Assembly: GCF_022811525.1 (NCBI RefSeq)
Contig: NZ_CP063982.1
Location: 2,046,001-2,110,000, forward strand
Length of the DNA: 64,000 nt
Source: Orrella daihaiensis
GTDB lineage: Bacteria > Pseudomonadota > Gammaproteobacteria > Burkholderiales > Burkholderiaceae_B
Direction of reading: 5' to 3'
Numbering within the stretch: position 1 is the stretch's first letter; every line of letters begins with the position of its first letter. Shown one piece after another: positions 1 to 9,087 of the stretch. The position numbers and the translations under genes are program-made. Under the pieces are notes generated by a model that ran no database searches, had not been told where the DNA came from, and was given only the letters and a program-made list of their open reading frames with translations.

Positions 1-438
1 AGCGAATACGACACCCGCCCGTTTGATAGCCCTGCGAATCATGAAAGGAAAATAGATTCTCTTGATGGGCTCATGAACCCGGGGCAGTAACTCAAACGTC
101 ATATCATGGACGGTGACAGCCATCGGACATACCTTAAGCAATGGCAGGATAAATCCTGGCCCCCAATGCACATCCACATGATTTCGCCACAGATAGTACG
201 GCAGCGCGGTTTGCTGCCACAGCATCCGAATAAGCTTTGAGTTCGACGCCATTTTGAATGAAAACGACTTACCCAGTGCAAGACACTCAAAGTGATGTTT
301 GGCCGACGGCGCACAAAAAATAATGAATTCATGCTCTAAGTCAGCATCTTGATTCCACTGCGCCAGGATTTCCAGAAGGTACGTCACAGTGCCGGTTTTA
401 TAGGCACTGATTCCTGTGGCGTCAATGGTGATTTTCAT
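1..438 (-). CDS. Glycosyltransferase family 4, N-terminal part (cut by window edge)
   Basis: The first 146 codons of a minus-strand gene are present; the rest lies outside the window. The start reads MKITIDATGISAYKTGTVTYL, the usual beginning of a GT-B glycosyltransferase with a Gly-rich acceptor loop. Further on there is a VDVHWGPGFILP stretch and VTVHDMTFELLP, which match the N-terminal Rossmann half of GT4 enzymes such as mannosyl or rhamnosyl transferases. The ATG overlaps the TGA of the upstream glycosyltransferase (ATGA, four bases), so the two are translationally coupled. With gmd and the Rmd-like gene just upstream, the likely job is transfer of D-rhamnose or a related deoxy sugar to a surface glycan. 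Donor and acceptor cannot be read from the sequence. Confidence 0.85.
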   Translation of the reverse strand, partial: MKITIDATGISAYKTGTVTYLLEILAQWNQDADLEHEFIIFCAPSAKHHFECLALGKSFSFKMASNSKLIRMLWQQTALPYYLWRNHVDVHWGPGFILPLLKVCPMAVTVHDMTFELLPRVHEPIKRIYFPFMIRRAIKRAGVVFA

Positions 439-1565
439 AGCAAAGACCGAATCATCTGGGCCAGTTTTTGACCTTCCTTGGCCCAGGTAGACCCCAGGTC
501 AACGGAATGCGCCACAGACAACACACCTGAGGAACCAAGATCGTTGGGCTGCAGCGTCTGCTGCAGCACTGCCTTGATACCGGCAACTGTCGGTTCGAAA
601 TAGCTTGCCTGCTGGCCGCCTGCCTCGCGAATTTCAGGCGTATCTGAAGCCAGCACATGCGCGCCGCATTTTAGTGCTTCAAGCACAGGGATTCCAAAAC
701 CCTCATAACGCGACGGAAAAATGAAAGCCTTCGCAGCACCGTACAAACCTGGCAAATCCTCATCGGGTACAAAACCAAGCTGCACAATGCGTACTGCACA
801 AGATTTAGCGTACTCGATCACCTGCATCAGCTTTTTTGTTTTCCAGCCCATTTGCCCCACCAGGACTAGATCGGGCATTTCAATTTGGCGCTCGGTTTTC
901 AGTCTCGCCATCGCCTCGATTAATGAATCAAGATTTTTTCGAGGCTCCAGGGTCGCTACAGCCAGGAAAAACGGTTCGTGCAGACCATACACACCTCTGA
1001 CTCGTCTGACCTCCTCTAGGCTGGGCATTCTGAAATGCTGGCTCGCACAGGGATAAATCACTGCATCTGCCTGTTTTCCGTAGGTCTGAAATAGACGATC
1101 CTTGCTCCCCTGGGAAATGGTGATCAAACGATCAGCATTGTTCAAGGAATTACGAAAATACAAACTGTAAGCCAATCGATGCTTTAGCCCCATGGTTTCG
1201 GGGAACAGTTCGGGCACAAGATCCAGCACAGTCAGTAGACTTTTACAGTGGCCAGCGCGGCTTCTAAAGTCCCTAGGCAAGAAATTAGCACCACCCCAGA
1301 ACACATCAATGCTATCTCGTTTAAGCAAAGAACCTACTCTCTCAGCGAACCAAATCGTAGGCGGCAAACGCGCATACAGCGGTGAGTGGTCACTGACTCG
1401 ATGCCAGCGTTCATTGCGAACCGGCAAATCAAATGGACGATTGCCGTAAACAAAAAACTCAGCCTGAGGCAAACATACGTCTAAGGCACGACATAGTTCT
1501 AGCGCATAACGTCTAGTGCCTGCGAACTGAGCCTGAAATGGACGGGCATCGATACCAATTCGCAT
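435..1565 (-). CDS. Glycosyltransferase family 4 (376 aa)
   Basis: A full-length GT-B fold enzyme. It starts MRIGIDARPFQAQFAGTRRYA, has the domain junction FLAVATLEPRKNLDSLIEAM near residue 205, and carries the nucleotide-sugar-binding C-terminal signature FPSRYEGFGIPVLEALKCGA with the Glu-x7-Glu pair typical of GT4. The size is normal for the family. It lies 47 bases after the Rmd-like gene and overlaps the next glycosyltransferase by four bases. The operon order gmd, reductase, GT, GT suggests assembly of a D-rhamnose-containing O antigen or exopolysaccharide. This is inferred from neighbours; the linkage and acceptor are unknown. Confidence 0.9.
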   Translation of the reverse strand: MRIGIDARPFQAQFAGTRRYALELCRALDVCLPQAEFFVYGNRPFDLPVRNERWHRVSDHSPLYARLPPTIWFAERVGSLLKRDSIDVFWGGANFLPRDFRSRAGHCKSLLTVLDLVPELFPETMGLKHRLAYSLYFRNSLNNADRLITISQGSKDRLFQTYGKQADAVIYPCASQHFRMPSLEEVRRVRGVYGLHEPFFLAVATLEPRKNLDSLIEAMARLKTERQIEMPDLVLVGQMGWKTKKLMQVIEYAKSCAVRIVQLGFVPDEDLPGLYGAAKAFIFPSRYEGFGIPVLEALKCGAHVLASDTPEIREAGGQQASYFEPTVAGIKAVLQQTLQPNDLGSSGVLSVAHSVDLGSTWAKEGQKLAQMIRSLL

Positions 1566-1612
1566 AGCCTAGGCGAGTCCAGATATGACGATAGCTTTAT
1601 GCCTCACGGACT

Positions 1613-2500
1613 CTAGGCCTCCATCATCCACTTCAATGTGTCTGTCAAGCAGGGAGAATCCCAGTCTCCAATGATGGATAGCAACTTACTGGGGTCTCCG
1701 GACAACGTCTTCACATCGTTGGCACGAACAAAGTTGGGATTCAAACGGACCTCGATGGTTCGACCGCTAATGCGTTGAACAAGATCGAGCACATGGCGCA
1801 GTGAAATCGCTTTGCCGGAACAAATATTCACTATCTCGTTAATCGGCTTGGTCTGAAGCAAACGCCGATATGCCTTGGCAACAGCGCGTACATCGGTAAA
1901 GTCTCTAGACACATCAAGATTACCGAGCTCAATAAAACTCTCACCACGGCGAAAGTGATTCACAATCTTGGGCAAAAGAAATGATTCAGACTGCCCCACG
2001 CCAGTGTAGTTAAAGGGACGGGCAATCACGATGGGCAACTTATCACGCCACAGATTACTCATATATTCCATAGCGAGCTTGCTGACTGCGTAATCGTTGG
2101 CAGGATTGGGGGCAGACTTTTCATTTAAGACGCCTGCTGTCGCATTGCCATATATGTAAGCACTACTCGCGATTAAAACGCAATCGGGCGTTTTATCGCA
2201 ATTCGCTAATGCAGACAACAGATTGCGAGTACCTACGATATTGACACGGTAGAAGGCATCCGCGTCACCATGCGCCACAAATGCAATGGCGGCTAGATGC
2301 ACCACAACATCGGGACTGATATCCGACACAACATCATTTAGGCGGCTGTGATCAAGGAGGTTGACCTGCCTGTATCGTTGACTGCAGTCAGATTGTGCCT
2401 GCGATCCAATTCCCCAGACTTCCCAACCAGCCTGCTCTAATTCCTGAGCAACATACCGCCCTGTAAATCCATTAATGCCAGTGATTAATGCTCGTTTCAT
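1613..2500 (-). CDS. rmd: NAD(P)-dependent epimerase/reductase, GDP-6-deoxy-D-lyxo-4-hexulose reductase (Rmd-like)
   Basis: An extended SDR of 295 residues. The N terminus has the nucleotide-binding motif TGINGFTGRYVAQEL, then HLAAIAFV, the catalytic Ser in SSAYIYG and the YxxxK pair in YAVSKLAMEYM. This arrangement is that of Rmd, which reduces the 4-keto intermediate made by Gmd to GDP-D-rhamnose. The frame also opens at a GTG three bases earlier; the ATG at 2500 is taken as the start. It follows gmd by 11 bases and precedes two glycosyltransferases. The symbol rests on the gmd pairing and the family motifs; a related sugar-nucleotide reductase cannot be excluded. Confidence 0.75.
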   Translation of the reverse strand: MKRALITGINGFTGRYVAQELEQAGWEVWGIGSQAQSDCSQRYRQVNLLDHSRLNDVVSDISPDVVVHLAAIAFVAHGDADAFYRVNIVGTRNLLSALANCDKTPDCVLIASSAYIYGNATAGVLNEKSAPNPANDYAVSKLAMEYMSNLWRDKLPIVIARPFNYTGVGQSESFLLPKIVNHFRRGESFIELGNLDVSRDFTDVRAVAKAYRRLLQTKPINEIVNICSGKAISLRHVLDLVQRISGRTIEVRLNPNFVRANDVKTLSGDPSKLLSIIGDWDSPCLTDTLKWMMEA

Positions 2501-2511
2501 CACATGGACAT

Positions 2512-3546
2512 TCAGAACGAAAAGCCACGTTCGTTGCGCTTTATGTCAGCTTCCACCATCATCTGGCACAACTGCTCAAGCGTAGTCTTAGGCTCCCACC
2601 CTAGATCAGTTTTAGCTTTTTCGGGGTTGCCAATTAGAAGATCCACTTCAGCAGGGCGATAAAACTTTGGGTTAATGCGCACCAGCGTACGTCCGGAAAC
2701 CCGGTCAACACCAATTTCATTTTCCGCTTCGCCCTGCCACTGCAACTCAAAGCCAGCTGCCTGCGCAGCCATCGTCACAAAGTCACGTACTGTTTCGGTC
2801 CGGTTAGTTGCAAGCACGTATGTATCTGGCTTGTCTGCTTGCAACATTCGCCACATGCCCTCGACATACTCCTTGGCATACCCCCAGTCTCGCTTCGCAT
2901 CGAGGTTACCGAGTTCGAGCACATCTAGTTTGCCTAGTTTGATCTTCGCAATGCCGTCAGATACCTTACGCGTCAAAAATTCTCTTCCACGCAATGGCGA
3001 TTCATGATTAAACAAGATGCCACTGGCACCAAAAATGTTGTAGCTCTCCCGATAATTGACGGTCATCCAATGTGCATAGAGTTTGGCGGCACCGTATGGA
3101 CTGCGGGGATAAAACGGCGTCGATTCAACCTGCGGAACCGCCTGCACCTTGCCAAACATCTCCGAAGTGCTCGCCTGATAAAACCGAATTTGAGGATTCA
3201 CAATTCGAATGGCTTCAAGCAGGTTAACGGGCCCAATGCCAGTAATATCTGCCGTCGTAATCGGTTGCTCAAAAGAGACCCCCACAAAACTCTGGGCAGC
3301 AAGGTTGTAGACCTCCACAGCCTTAGAGAGCTCAAGCAGCCGAATACTCGATGACAGGTCAGTCAAATCGTACTCAACTAGATGTAACTGTGGATGATTC
3401 TCTAGACCTAGCTCCTCGATACGCCACAAATTGACTGAACTAGTGCGTCGAAACGTTCCGTAAACCCTATAACCGGCATCAAGCAGAAACTTTGCCAGAT
3501 ACGCACCATCCTGACCGGTGATACCAGTAACTACAGCAGTTTTCAT
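2512..3546 (-). CDS. gmd: GDP-mannose 4,6-dehydratase
   Basis: Converts GDP-D-mannose to GDP-4-keto-6-deoxy-D-mannose, the branch point to D-rhamnose or L-fucose. The 344-residue protein starts with the Rossmann signature VTGITGQDGAYLAKFLL, followed by YGTFRRTSSVN, the YNLAAQSFVGVSFEQP segment, catalytic TSEMFGK and YAAKLYAHW-type YxxxK (YGAAKLYAH), and the Gmd-specific loop FNHESPLRGREFLTRKV. Length and all motifs fit the family. It is the first gene of the four-gene operon; 448 bases separate it from divergent ppa, so its promoter should lie there. With an Rmd-like reductase rather than a fucose synthase next door, D-rhamnose is the likely product. Confidence 0.95.
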   Translation of the reverse strand: MKTAVVTGITGQDGAYLAKFLLDAGYRVYGTFRRTSSVNLWRIEELGLENHPQLHLVEYDLTDLSSSIRLLELSKAVEVYNLAAQSFVGVSFEQPITTADITGIGPVNLLEAIRIVNPQIRFYQASTSEMFGKVQAVPQVESTPFYPRSPYGAAKLYAHWMTVNYRESYNIFGASGILFNHESPLRGREFLTRKVSDGIAKIKLGKLDVLELGNLDAKRDWGYAKEYVEGMWRMLQADKPDTYVLATNRTETVRDFVTMAAQAAGFELQWQGEAENEIGVDRVSGRTLVRINPKFYRPAEVDLLIGNPEKAKTDLGWEPKTTLEQLCQMMVEADIKRNERGFSF

Positions 3547-3994
3547 GAAAATCCTTTAGATACAAAACGAGAGCCATCAGCGCAATATTCGAGTAATTTG
3601 TCTATTGAACGTAGACTGATTTGCCGAACTCAACTTACCAACGAGCAATCCGCAACCTATCCGGAATAAGTGTGCCAACGAACTTCTAAATGGCGGATTG
3701 ATTGAATATGAGGTCCAGACAAGACCCACTACAAACAAAATGCTTCAGCAACCCGTCGCATCCTGTCTGAAATTGATTGCTACAAACGTCAGGCTCTATC
3801 CACTAAGCCTTAGTTTACTGCATTAGATCCAGCCGGGCTTATGCACGAGCCTGCCTTTCATGCTCAGGGGAACACCCGTCGACAGACCCCGCGCCCAGGT
3901 TCGCCACGGAACAGGTAGTCAGCATTTCGTAAGCCCCTGTAACCAAAGCGCCGTTAAAATCGAGTTTTATCCCCGATCAACTTTGGAAACAAGC
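3547..3994. other. Intergenic region between gmd (minus) and ppa (plus)
   Basis: These 448 bases separate two divergently transcribed genes and should carry both promoters. An in-frame ATG at 3860 would lengthen ppa by 45 codons, but that extension (rich in Arg, Pro and Gln) does not look like inorganic pyrophosphatase. No small gene, RNA gene or convincing hairpin was recognised. Confidence 0.5.
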
Positions 3995-4525
3995 ATGTCT
4001 CTCAATAACGTCACGCCGGGCGACAAAGCCCCTGAAGTCGTCAATGTCATCATCGAAATTCCGATGGCGTCAGACCCCATCAAATATGAAGTGGACAAGG
4101 AAACTGGTGCCTTATTTGTTGACCGTTTCGTTGGGACTGCAATGCATTACCCCACCAACTATGGTTATGTCCCACAGACAATTGCCGGCGATGGTGACCC
4201 CGTTGATGTGCTGGTGCTCACTCCCTTTCCCGTTGTGGCGGGCGCTGTCATCGCATGCAGACCTATTGGCATCTTGAACATGGAAGATGAGAGTGGTCTT
4301 GATGGCAAAGTCCTGGCAGTACCCACCACAAAAATCCTGCCACTCTACAACCACATCAACAAGCCTGAAGATCTAAACCCGGCGCAGCTGAAAATCATCG
4401 CCCACTTCTTTGAGCACTACAAAGACCTGGAAGAAGGTAAATGGGTCAAAGTACTGGGTTGGGCTGGCAAAGATGAAGCCATCAAAGAAATTATGGATGG
4501 CATCGCCAACTATAAAAAAGGCTAA
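3995..4525 (+). CDS. ppa: Inorganic pyrophosphatase (family I)
   Basis: A soluble cytoplasmic hexameric enzyme that hydrolyses pyrophosphate to phosphate and pulls biosynthetic reactions forward. From the ATG at 3995 the protein is 176 residues, the normal length for bacterial family I. Visible motifs are IEIPMASDPIKYEVDKETG, FVDRF, the substrate segment MHYPTNYGYVPQTI and the metal-binding signature DGDPVDVLVL. A GGAAAC sequence about five bases upstream can serve as ribosome binding site. The frame extends 45 codons further 5' but that part lacks family similarity. It stands alone, with a strong terminator immediately downstream. Confidence 0.97.
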   Translation: MSLNNVTPGDKAPEVVNVIIEIPMASDPIKYEVDKETGALFVDRFVGTAMHYPTNYGYVPQTIAGDGDPVDVLVLTPFPVVAGAVIACRPIGILNMEDESGLDGKVLAVPTTKILPLYNHINKPEDLNPAQLKIIAHFFEHYKDLEEGKWVKVLGWAGKDEAIKEIMDGIANYKKG

Positions 4526-4553
4526 CGACGGCCCTGACGCTAATTAGCACACT

Positions 4554-4585
4554 GGGCGGACGATCAATATCCGCCCGACATTTTT
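4554..4585 (+). terminator. Rho-independent terminator of ppa
   Basis: GGGCGGA and TCCGCCC form a perfect 7-bp stem around a 9-base loop, followed by GACATTTTT. It lies 29 bases after the ppa stop. There is no T-run on the other strand, so it serves the plus strand only. Confidence 0.85.
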
Positions 4586-4647
4586 ATGCAAAGGGCGAGC
4601 CCTGTCGATTATTTCGCTGGCTGCTTTTGAAGTAATCAGACACGCGT

Positions 4648-6231
4648 TTACGCATCTGTCTTTTGAGTTTTTGCTTGAACCTGATCATCAATAGACTCAA
4701 AAGCACCCATCGACAGAGGTATCGGAGCACTGTCGAAGAACTCATCGTAGTCGGTTTTGGCTGTCTGGTTAGCACCAGGTCCATCATCTGACCGTGAGGC
4801 GAATTGAACCTCATCGGCATCCTGTTCCCCATACACATCGAGACCCTCACCATGAGGCACGACAGGATCAGCCTCTGTATTGGCAGCAGGTAGCACGACA
4901 TCCTGCGCCAGCGTTGGCAATGCGGCACTGACAGCCGTGGCCAAGCGCCAATGCTGAGCTGCCCTTTGTGGCTGGCCAATTCTGTCAAATAGACTCCCCA
5001 ACAGCGCATGCACCCGTGCATCCTTTCTTAACTTTGCGCTGCGTTCGAGATATCTTTGAGCCTGCCCCCACATCTGGGCGGCCAGACACAAAGCGCCAAG
5101 TGTCGTGAGCAGATCTGCAATATTGGTAGAAGGCGTTTGCTTATTAGCAATGGCTGCCTGGCGATCCTCGAGCCATTGTTCAGCCTTTTGCAACCGCGGA
5201 GTGACCTGTTCGGGCTCAGCCCGTGCGTAAGCAGCTAAAAGCCTGGGGTCAAGCGGTTTATCTTTCTGCGACTTGTCATTATTTCCTGTCAGCGCCGCTT
5301 CCAGGACCTTGGTGGCTTCTTTGTAATTGCCTTCATGTTGAAATGCCTGCGATGCCGCCAATGCCACCTCCGGCAAAATCCGCTCTTCAGCTTTGAGCTG
5401 CTTCCAGCAAGTTTCCCAAGCACGATCCTGTTGTCCGGCTTGTACGCTGGCACTATCGTCCTGTCCGGTCTGAGTGCCAGCATCAGTACTTTGCCTGATC
5501 AAGGCCGCGGCAGCAGACTCAATCAATCTATCTGCTTCAACCTGATCGATTGCTTCTTTACGCTTTAATGCTCGAGCTAATTCCAACACCTTGGCGTGGT
5601 GATTTGTCTGTTGATAGACCTTGAGCAATAATCGCATGGTGTGCAGATGTCGCATGGGCTGCACATGGTCCAACTGCAATGCTGCCAAGGCCTCCTGGGC
5701 TCTACCTTGCTGCAGCCACAGGTCAGCGGCAGCAGCCGCCACTGCGGTATTTAACTCAACGTCAGCAACTTGTCCGACAGCAACGGTCTGTGCCTGCATC
5801 AGTAATTCGTCCTGACGCTTGAATTGTCCTACCTCGTGCGCCGCCCTCGCGGCACTAAGCATGGCAAGCACTTGACGACGTTTGTCAGCTGACTTGCCAG
5901 ACAAGCGGGTAAGCATCTTTTCAGCATGCGTGTAACGCCCCTCCAAAAGGGCAGTCCACCCTTGTTCTAGCAAAGACTGTTCACGCTTTTCTTGTCGTTG
6001 ACCTTGCCAGTGGCGAAATCGCTCTGGCGTTTTAACCAACCAGGTCACCAATCGCAGCAGTAGATATAGTCCTACGAACGAGGTGACCACCACCAAAATA
6101 GCGAAAGCCAAGGAGACCTGTACACGCCACTGATCAACAATAATCAGCACGTTTCCTGGGAAGCGATGAATCACAAACGCCAGCAAAACCGCCAATGACA
6201 CCAACAAAACAGTCCAGAACCAAGTGCGCAT
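4648..6231 (-). CDS. hemY: HemY-type inner-membrane tetratricopeptide protein of the heme locus
   Basis: A 527-residue protein with two N-terminal membrane segments (about residues 3-22 and 40-60) and a long soluble part made of helical TPR-like repeats. The segment TPERFRHWQGQRQEKREQ followed by LLEQGWTALLEGRYTHAEKML is the HemY_N signature. It is the proteobacterial HemY, not protoporphyrinogen oxidase, and is thought to organise or protect late heme intermediates. The C terminus is acidic and probably disordered. The frame also opens at a TTG overlapping the hemX stop; the ATG at 6231, two bases after that stop, is preferred. The pair hemX-hemY is clearly co-translated. Confidence 0.9.
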   Translation of the reverse strand: MRTWFWTVLLVSLAVLLAFVIHRFPGNVLIIVDQWRVQVSLAFAILVVVTSFVGLYLLLRLVTWLVKTPERFRHWQGQRQEKREQSLLEQGWTALLEGRYTHAEKMLTRLSGKSADKRRQVLAMLSAARAAHEVGQFKRQDELLMQAQTVAVGQVADVELNTAVAAAAADLWLQQGRAQEALAALQLDHVQPMRHLHTMRLLLKVYQQTNHHAKVLELARALKRKEAIDQVEADRLIESAAAALIRQSTDAGTQTGQDDSASVQAGQQDRAWETCWKQLKAEERILPEVALAASQAFQHEGNYKEATKVLEAALTGNNDKSQKDKPLDPRLLAAYARAEPEQVTPRLQKAEQWLEDRQAAIANKQTPSTNIADLLTTLGALCLAAQMWGQAQRYLERSAKLRKDARVHALLGSLFDRIGQPQRAAQHWRLATAVSAALPTLAQDVVLPAANTEADPVVPHGEGLDVYGEQDADEVQFASRSDDGPGANQTAKTDYDEFFDSAPIPLSMGAFESIDDQVQAKTQKTDA

Positions 6232-6233
6232 GA

Positions 6234-7613
6234 TCAATTCCCCTGCTGACTGGTGGTAGGCGTATTGGTTGGCGACGAAGTCACAGGCTCAACGGTCGAT
6301 ATCGAAGGTGCTGACGTGTTACTCGGATTTGTCTGCGTTTTGACGGGTGTGTCCGTGATGACGCCGTCCCCTACAGCACCACCACCTTGGGTTTGGGCAG
6401 TTTGAGCAGTGGTGAGAGCCCGCTCAGCCGATGCGAGGGCGCTCAATGTCTCACTGATCTGCGGCACGTCGGCACCCACGGGCGCATCTAGCAGCTCATC
6501 CAATAGATTTAAGGCCGCCTTGGTGTCTAGAGCCTGATTGTCATAGCGAGTATTCAAAAGCGAACGCACCTGCGTCAGTTCTGAACGCCAAATCTCTGTC
6601 TGACGAGTCATGAGTGCAAGTTGCGCACTCAACAGCATGGCACGTATGTTGGCTTTGAGTTCGATCGCCTGCTCCTCCGACAGCAGCAAAGCCTGCGGAT
6701 CATCCGCCTTGCGAATGCTCATGACATCAGCGAATTCACGCACCAACACAGATGAAGCATCCGATGTCCATTGTGCGATAGCGCTAGACGCTTGATTCCA
6801 AGTCGCCCAGGCTGGCCACCACGACCCTGAAGCGGGTGCATCACTCTGGGTTGATGTCGTCACAGGCCTACTTTCCTGCGCAGCAGGCGCTTTACTTTCA
6901 ACGGATGCGCCGGCAGTGTTACCAATCATTGCGCCGGCAGGACTTAGCAAAGGCGCTTTGCCCGTCAGCTCTATGAGGCTGTCAAGTCTGACCGATAGCG
7001 TAGCGACACTGACTTGGGGAACAGACTGTAAGCGAGCCAGATCGGAGATAACGGCCTGTTGCAGACGTTTGAGCGCTGGCGTACTCTGGGTATTGAGCAT
7101 GGCGTTAACCGAGGACAGAATCGAGACAGCGCTATTGACGTTCCCAAACAAAGCCAGCTCTTGGTCAGCCATGGTGATAAGGCGCTTGAGGTCATTAAGC
7201 AACAAGGTCTGGTCCAGGCCTTCATTGGCTGCCTCCCAGGCTTGTTGCAATGTTTTGAGCTCGGCGCTCACCACGGCGAGCTCACGGCTTAGCTGATCCA
7301 CCGATTGACGCTCAGAGGTGGCAATCGCCATGGCCTGTTTGGCTGTCTCGTTTGCAGCAGTGGTCAATTGTTCGGATTGCTGCAACCGACTGGCGACTTC
7401 TTTGGCGACGACTTCGAAACGCTGTTGTTGCCACCACACCCCCGCACCAAGCCCGAGCACGATGATCAGCAGCCCCAAGGTGAAACCTGTCCGAATCCCA
7501 TTATTTTTTTTAGAGGCCGGCACAGACCTGCCAGCCGCCGCAGCCGCTGCGCCAGTCCCCTCCTGGGGGCTGTCTTGCTTGCTATCGGTTTTGTTCTCGC
7601 TTTTGCTGTTCAT
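6234..7613 (-). CDS. hemX: HemX-like membrane-anchored protein (uroporphyrinogen III methyltransferase-like domain)
   Basis: A 459-residue protein with a charged and Ala-rich cytoplasmic N terminus, a single membrane segment (about residues 43-62, FTLGLLIIVLGLGAGVWW), then a long periplasmic coiled coil and helical domain. The domain order fits HemX of proteobacterial hem operons. Databases often label this family uroporphyrinogen-III C-methyltransferase, but no SAM-binding methyltransferase motifs are visible, so that activity is unlikely. The C terminus is Thr/Ser/Pro-rich and low in complexity. In many relatives hemX directly follows hemD; here 334 non-coding bases intervene, so hemXY may have its own promoter. 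Confidence 0.88.
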   Translation of the reverse strand: MNSKSENKTDSKQDSPQEGTGAAAAAAGRSVPASKKNNGIRTGFTLGLLIIVLGLGAGVWWQQQRFEVVAKEVASRLQQSEQLTTAANETAKQAMAIATSERQSVDQLSRELAVVSAELKTLQQAWEAANEGLDQTLLLNDLKRLITMADQELALFGNVNSAVSILSSVNAMLNTQSTPALKRLQQAVISDLARLQSVPQVSVATLSVRLDSLIELTGKAPLLSPAGAMIGNTAGASVESKAPAAQESRPVTTSTQSDAPASGSWWPAWATWNQASSAIAQWTSDASSVLVREFADVMSIRKADDPQALLLSEEQAIELKANIRAMLLSAQLALMTRQTEIWRSELTQVRSLLNTRYDNQALDTKAALNLLDELLDAPVGADVPQISETLSALASAERALTTAQTAQTQGGGAVGDGVITDTPVKTQTNPSNTSAPSISTVEPVTSSPTNTPTTSQQGN

Positions 7614-7947
7614 GGTACCCGCTTGATCTAGGATTTCAGTTTATAGCTGTGTTGTTTGGCGTTTCTGTCATGCTCAAGGCATGAAGTGGCGGATTCATAT
7701 CGCCTTATGAACCCGATTGTAGACCGCGACTGGTCAAAAGCCTACGCAGGTCTGGCATACAACAATATAAGTGATTCGGTGATTTACCGTCGAACTGCCA
7801 TCGCTTGAGCCCTTTGTGTCAGCCTGTATCCACAATACGTGTTGCGATGAATGACGTCGGATCGCCTTGCCTGAAAAACCCAATAAAACCCATTAAAAAC
7901 AGCGACATACAAACCAAGCGCGTAGTCAGTTCATTAGACAGACTTGG
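7614..7947. other. Intergenic region between hemD and hemX
   Basis: 334 bases with no ORF of note. Near 7870-7905 there is an AT-rich imperfect tandem (ACCCAATAAA then ACCCATTAAA). The length suggests a separate promoter for hemXY, but no clear -35/-10 pair or terminator hairpin was picked out. Confidence 0.4.
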
Positions 7948-9078
7948 CTAGGCCACTAGTATCCCACTGATAATTGACTCATCATCGGGTGCAACGACCA
8001 CAATCGGTGTCTGATCCACGATAAGCGCATGGTCAGTAGGACCCCTTTGAGGTGGCTCCCAGTGCGCGAGCCACTGGCGCACTGGACTGACAAGTCGATC
8101 ATGGATAACCACCACCCGCTCAGGCTTAAAGCCCGGCTTACCCAAGAAACCGTGAAGCTGGTACTGAGACCGTATCGCTGCTAGTCCTTGGGCACTGGTA
8201 ATAAGCCATATCCCAGCATTAGAGACCACGTCGGTGTCTTCTGGGCTGGTAAATCGATGTGTCGATTCACGATTCCAGCCGCTCGCCCATCGCGTTAGCA
8301 CCTGAATTTGATCTTCGTCCCAACAAGCGGGCTCGCGTTGATAAACCGAAAGGCAACTAACTGATATTCCATGCTCTGTCAGCGTCTCTAACAACCAATC
8401 ACGGCCAGTTTGACCGCGAACAATTAAAACTTTTTTACCTGGACCCAATATTGGTTTTAAGAGGGTCCAAAGACCTTCCGAGTCAGCGGATAGACCTTCT
8501 GATGGATAAACAATCGTACTAAGCGGTAAATTGAGATCATCGGCAATCTGTTTTGCTGTTGCGACACCGACGCAAGCAACAATCAGCTGTCGCGCTGAGA
8601 TCAATGATGCCACGCGTTTTATCCATGATGGTTGCTGCGTCTCTACAGCATTAATCACCGGGGATGGATTTTTACTCGAATTGCCTTCGAACTGACCAGA
8701 GAGATAGAAGCGGCAATAGTTTTGCCATGCGCTCCTACTCACAAAAATTAGTGCATCAAACTGTTCTGGCCGCCAATTCTGGATATCTTCCTGGACAGCA
8801 CCTCGAGTCGGTGAGACGTGGTTCGGTGTACTTGTGGCACTTGAAGGCAGGTGTTGTGGATGTCTGGGGGATATGGTGAGCGCTGGCAATTCCAGCACCT
8901 CACAGCCCTGCTGTCTCAAGTTTTTTACAAGTGATTTTTGCCTTTCGGTCGGCCGAGTCAGCACAACGCGTTTTACGTGTTGATTGAGTGCGGCAGATTC
9001 ACGTGACCCACCGCTGGCACTCATGGTTGACGTTTTTTTGTTGCCTGGAGCCGCGCGCTTTGTTGGGTCTGCAGCCAT
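7948..9078 (-). CDS. hemD: Uroporphyrinogen-III synthase
   Basis: Closes and inverts ring D of hydroxymethylbilane to give uroporphyrinogen III. The 376-residue protein is long for HemD (usually about 250-280). It has a basic, Ser-rich leader of about 35 residues before the first beta strand (RVVLTRPTERQ) and a Ser/Pro/Asn-rich insertion near residues 72-100. Family landmarks remain: ALIFVSRSAWQN, ACVGVATAKQIAD, KVLIVRGQTGRDWLLETL and SVYQREP. The ATG at 9078 lies nine bases after hemC; a second Met 18 codons later could be the true start. The sequence is divergent, as is usual for HemD, so the assignment leans partly on its position next to hemC. Confidence 0.85.
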   Translation of the reverse strand: MAADPTKRAAPGNKKTSTMSASGGSRESAALNQHVKRVVLTRPTERQKSLVKNLRQQGCEVLELPALTISPRHPQHLPSSATSTPNHVSPTRGAVQEDIQNWRPEQFDALIFVSRSAWQNYCRFYLSGQFEGNSSKNPSPVINAVETQQPSWIKRVASLISARQLIVACVGVATAKQIADDLNLPLSTIVYPSEGLSADSEGLWTLLKPILGPGKKVLIVRGQTGRDWLLETLTEHGISVSCLSVYQREPACWDEDQIQVLTRWASGWNRESTHRFTSPEDTDVVSNAGIWLITSAQGLAAIRSQYQLHGFLGKPGFKPERVVVIHDRLVSPVRQWLAHWEPPQRGPTDHALIVDQTPIVVVAPDDESIISGILVA

Positions 9079-9087
9079 GAACAGTCA

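Noticed and set aside
6234..7613. Annotation of HemX as an active uroporphyrinogen-III methyltransferase
   Set aside because: The sequence is a single-span coiled-coil protein without SAM-binding motifs; the label is a historical family name.
7305..7631. Two overlapping plus-strand frames of about 100 codons
   Set aside because: Both are antisense to hemX and have no motifs; the hemX frame fits the family.
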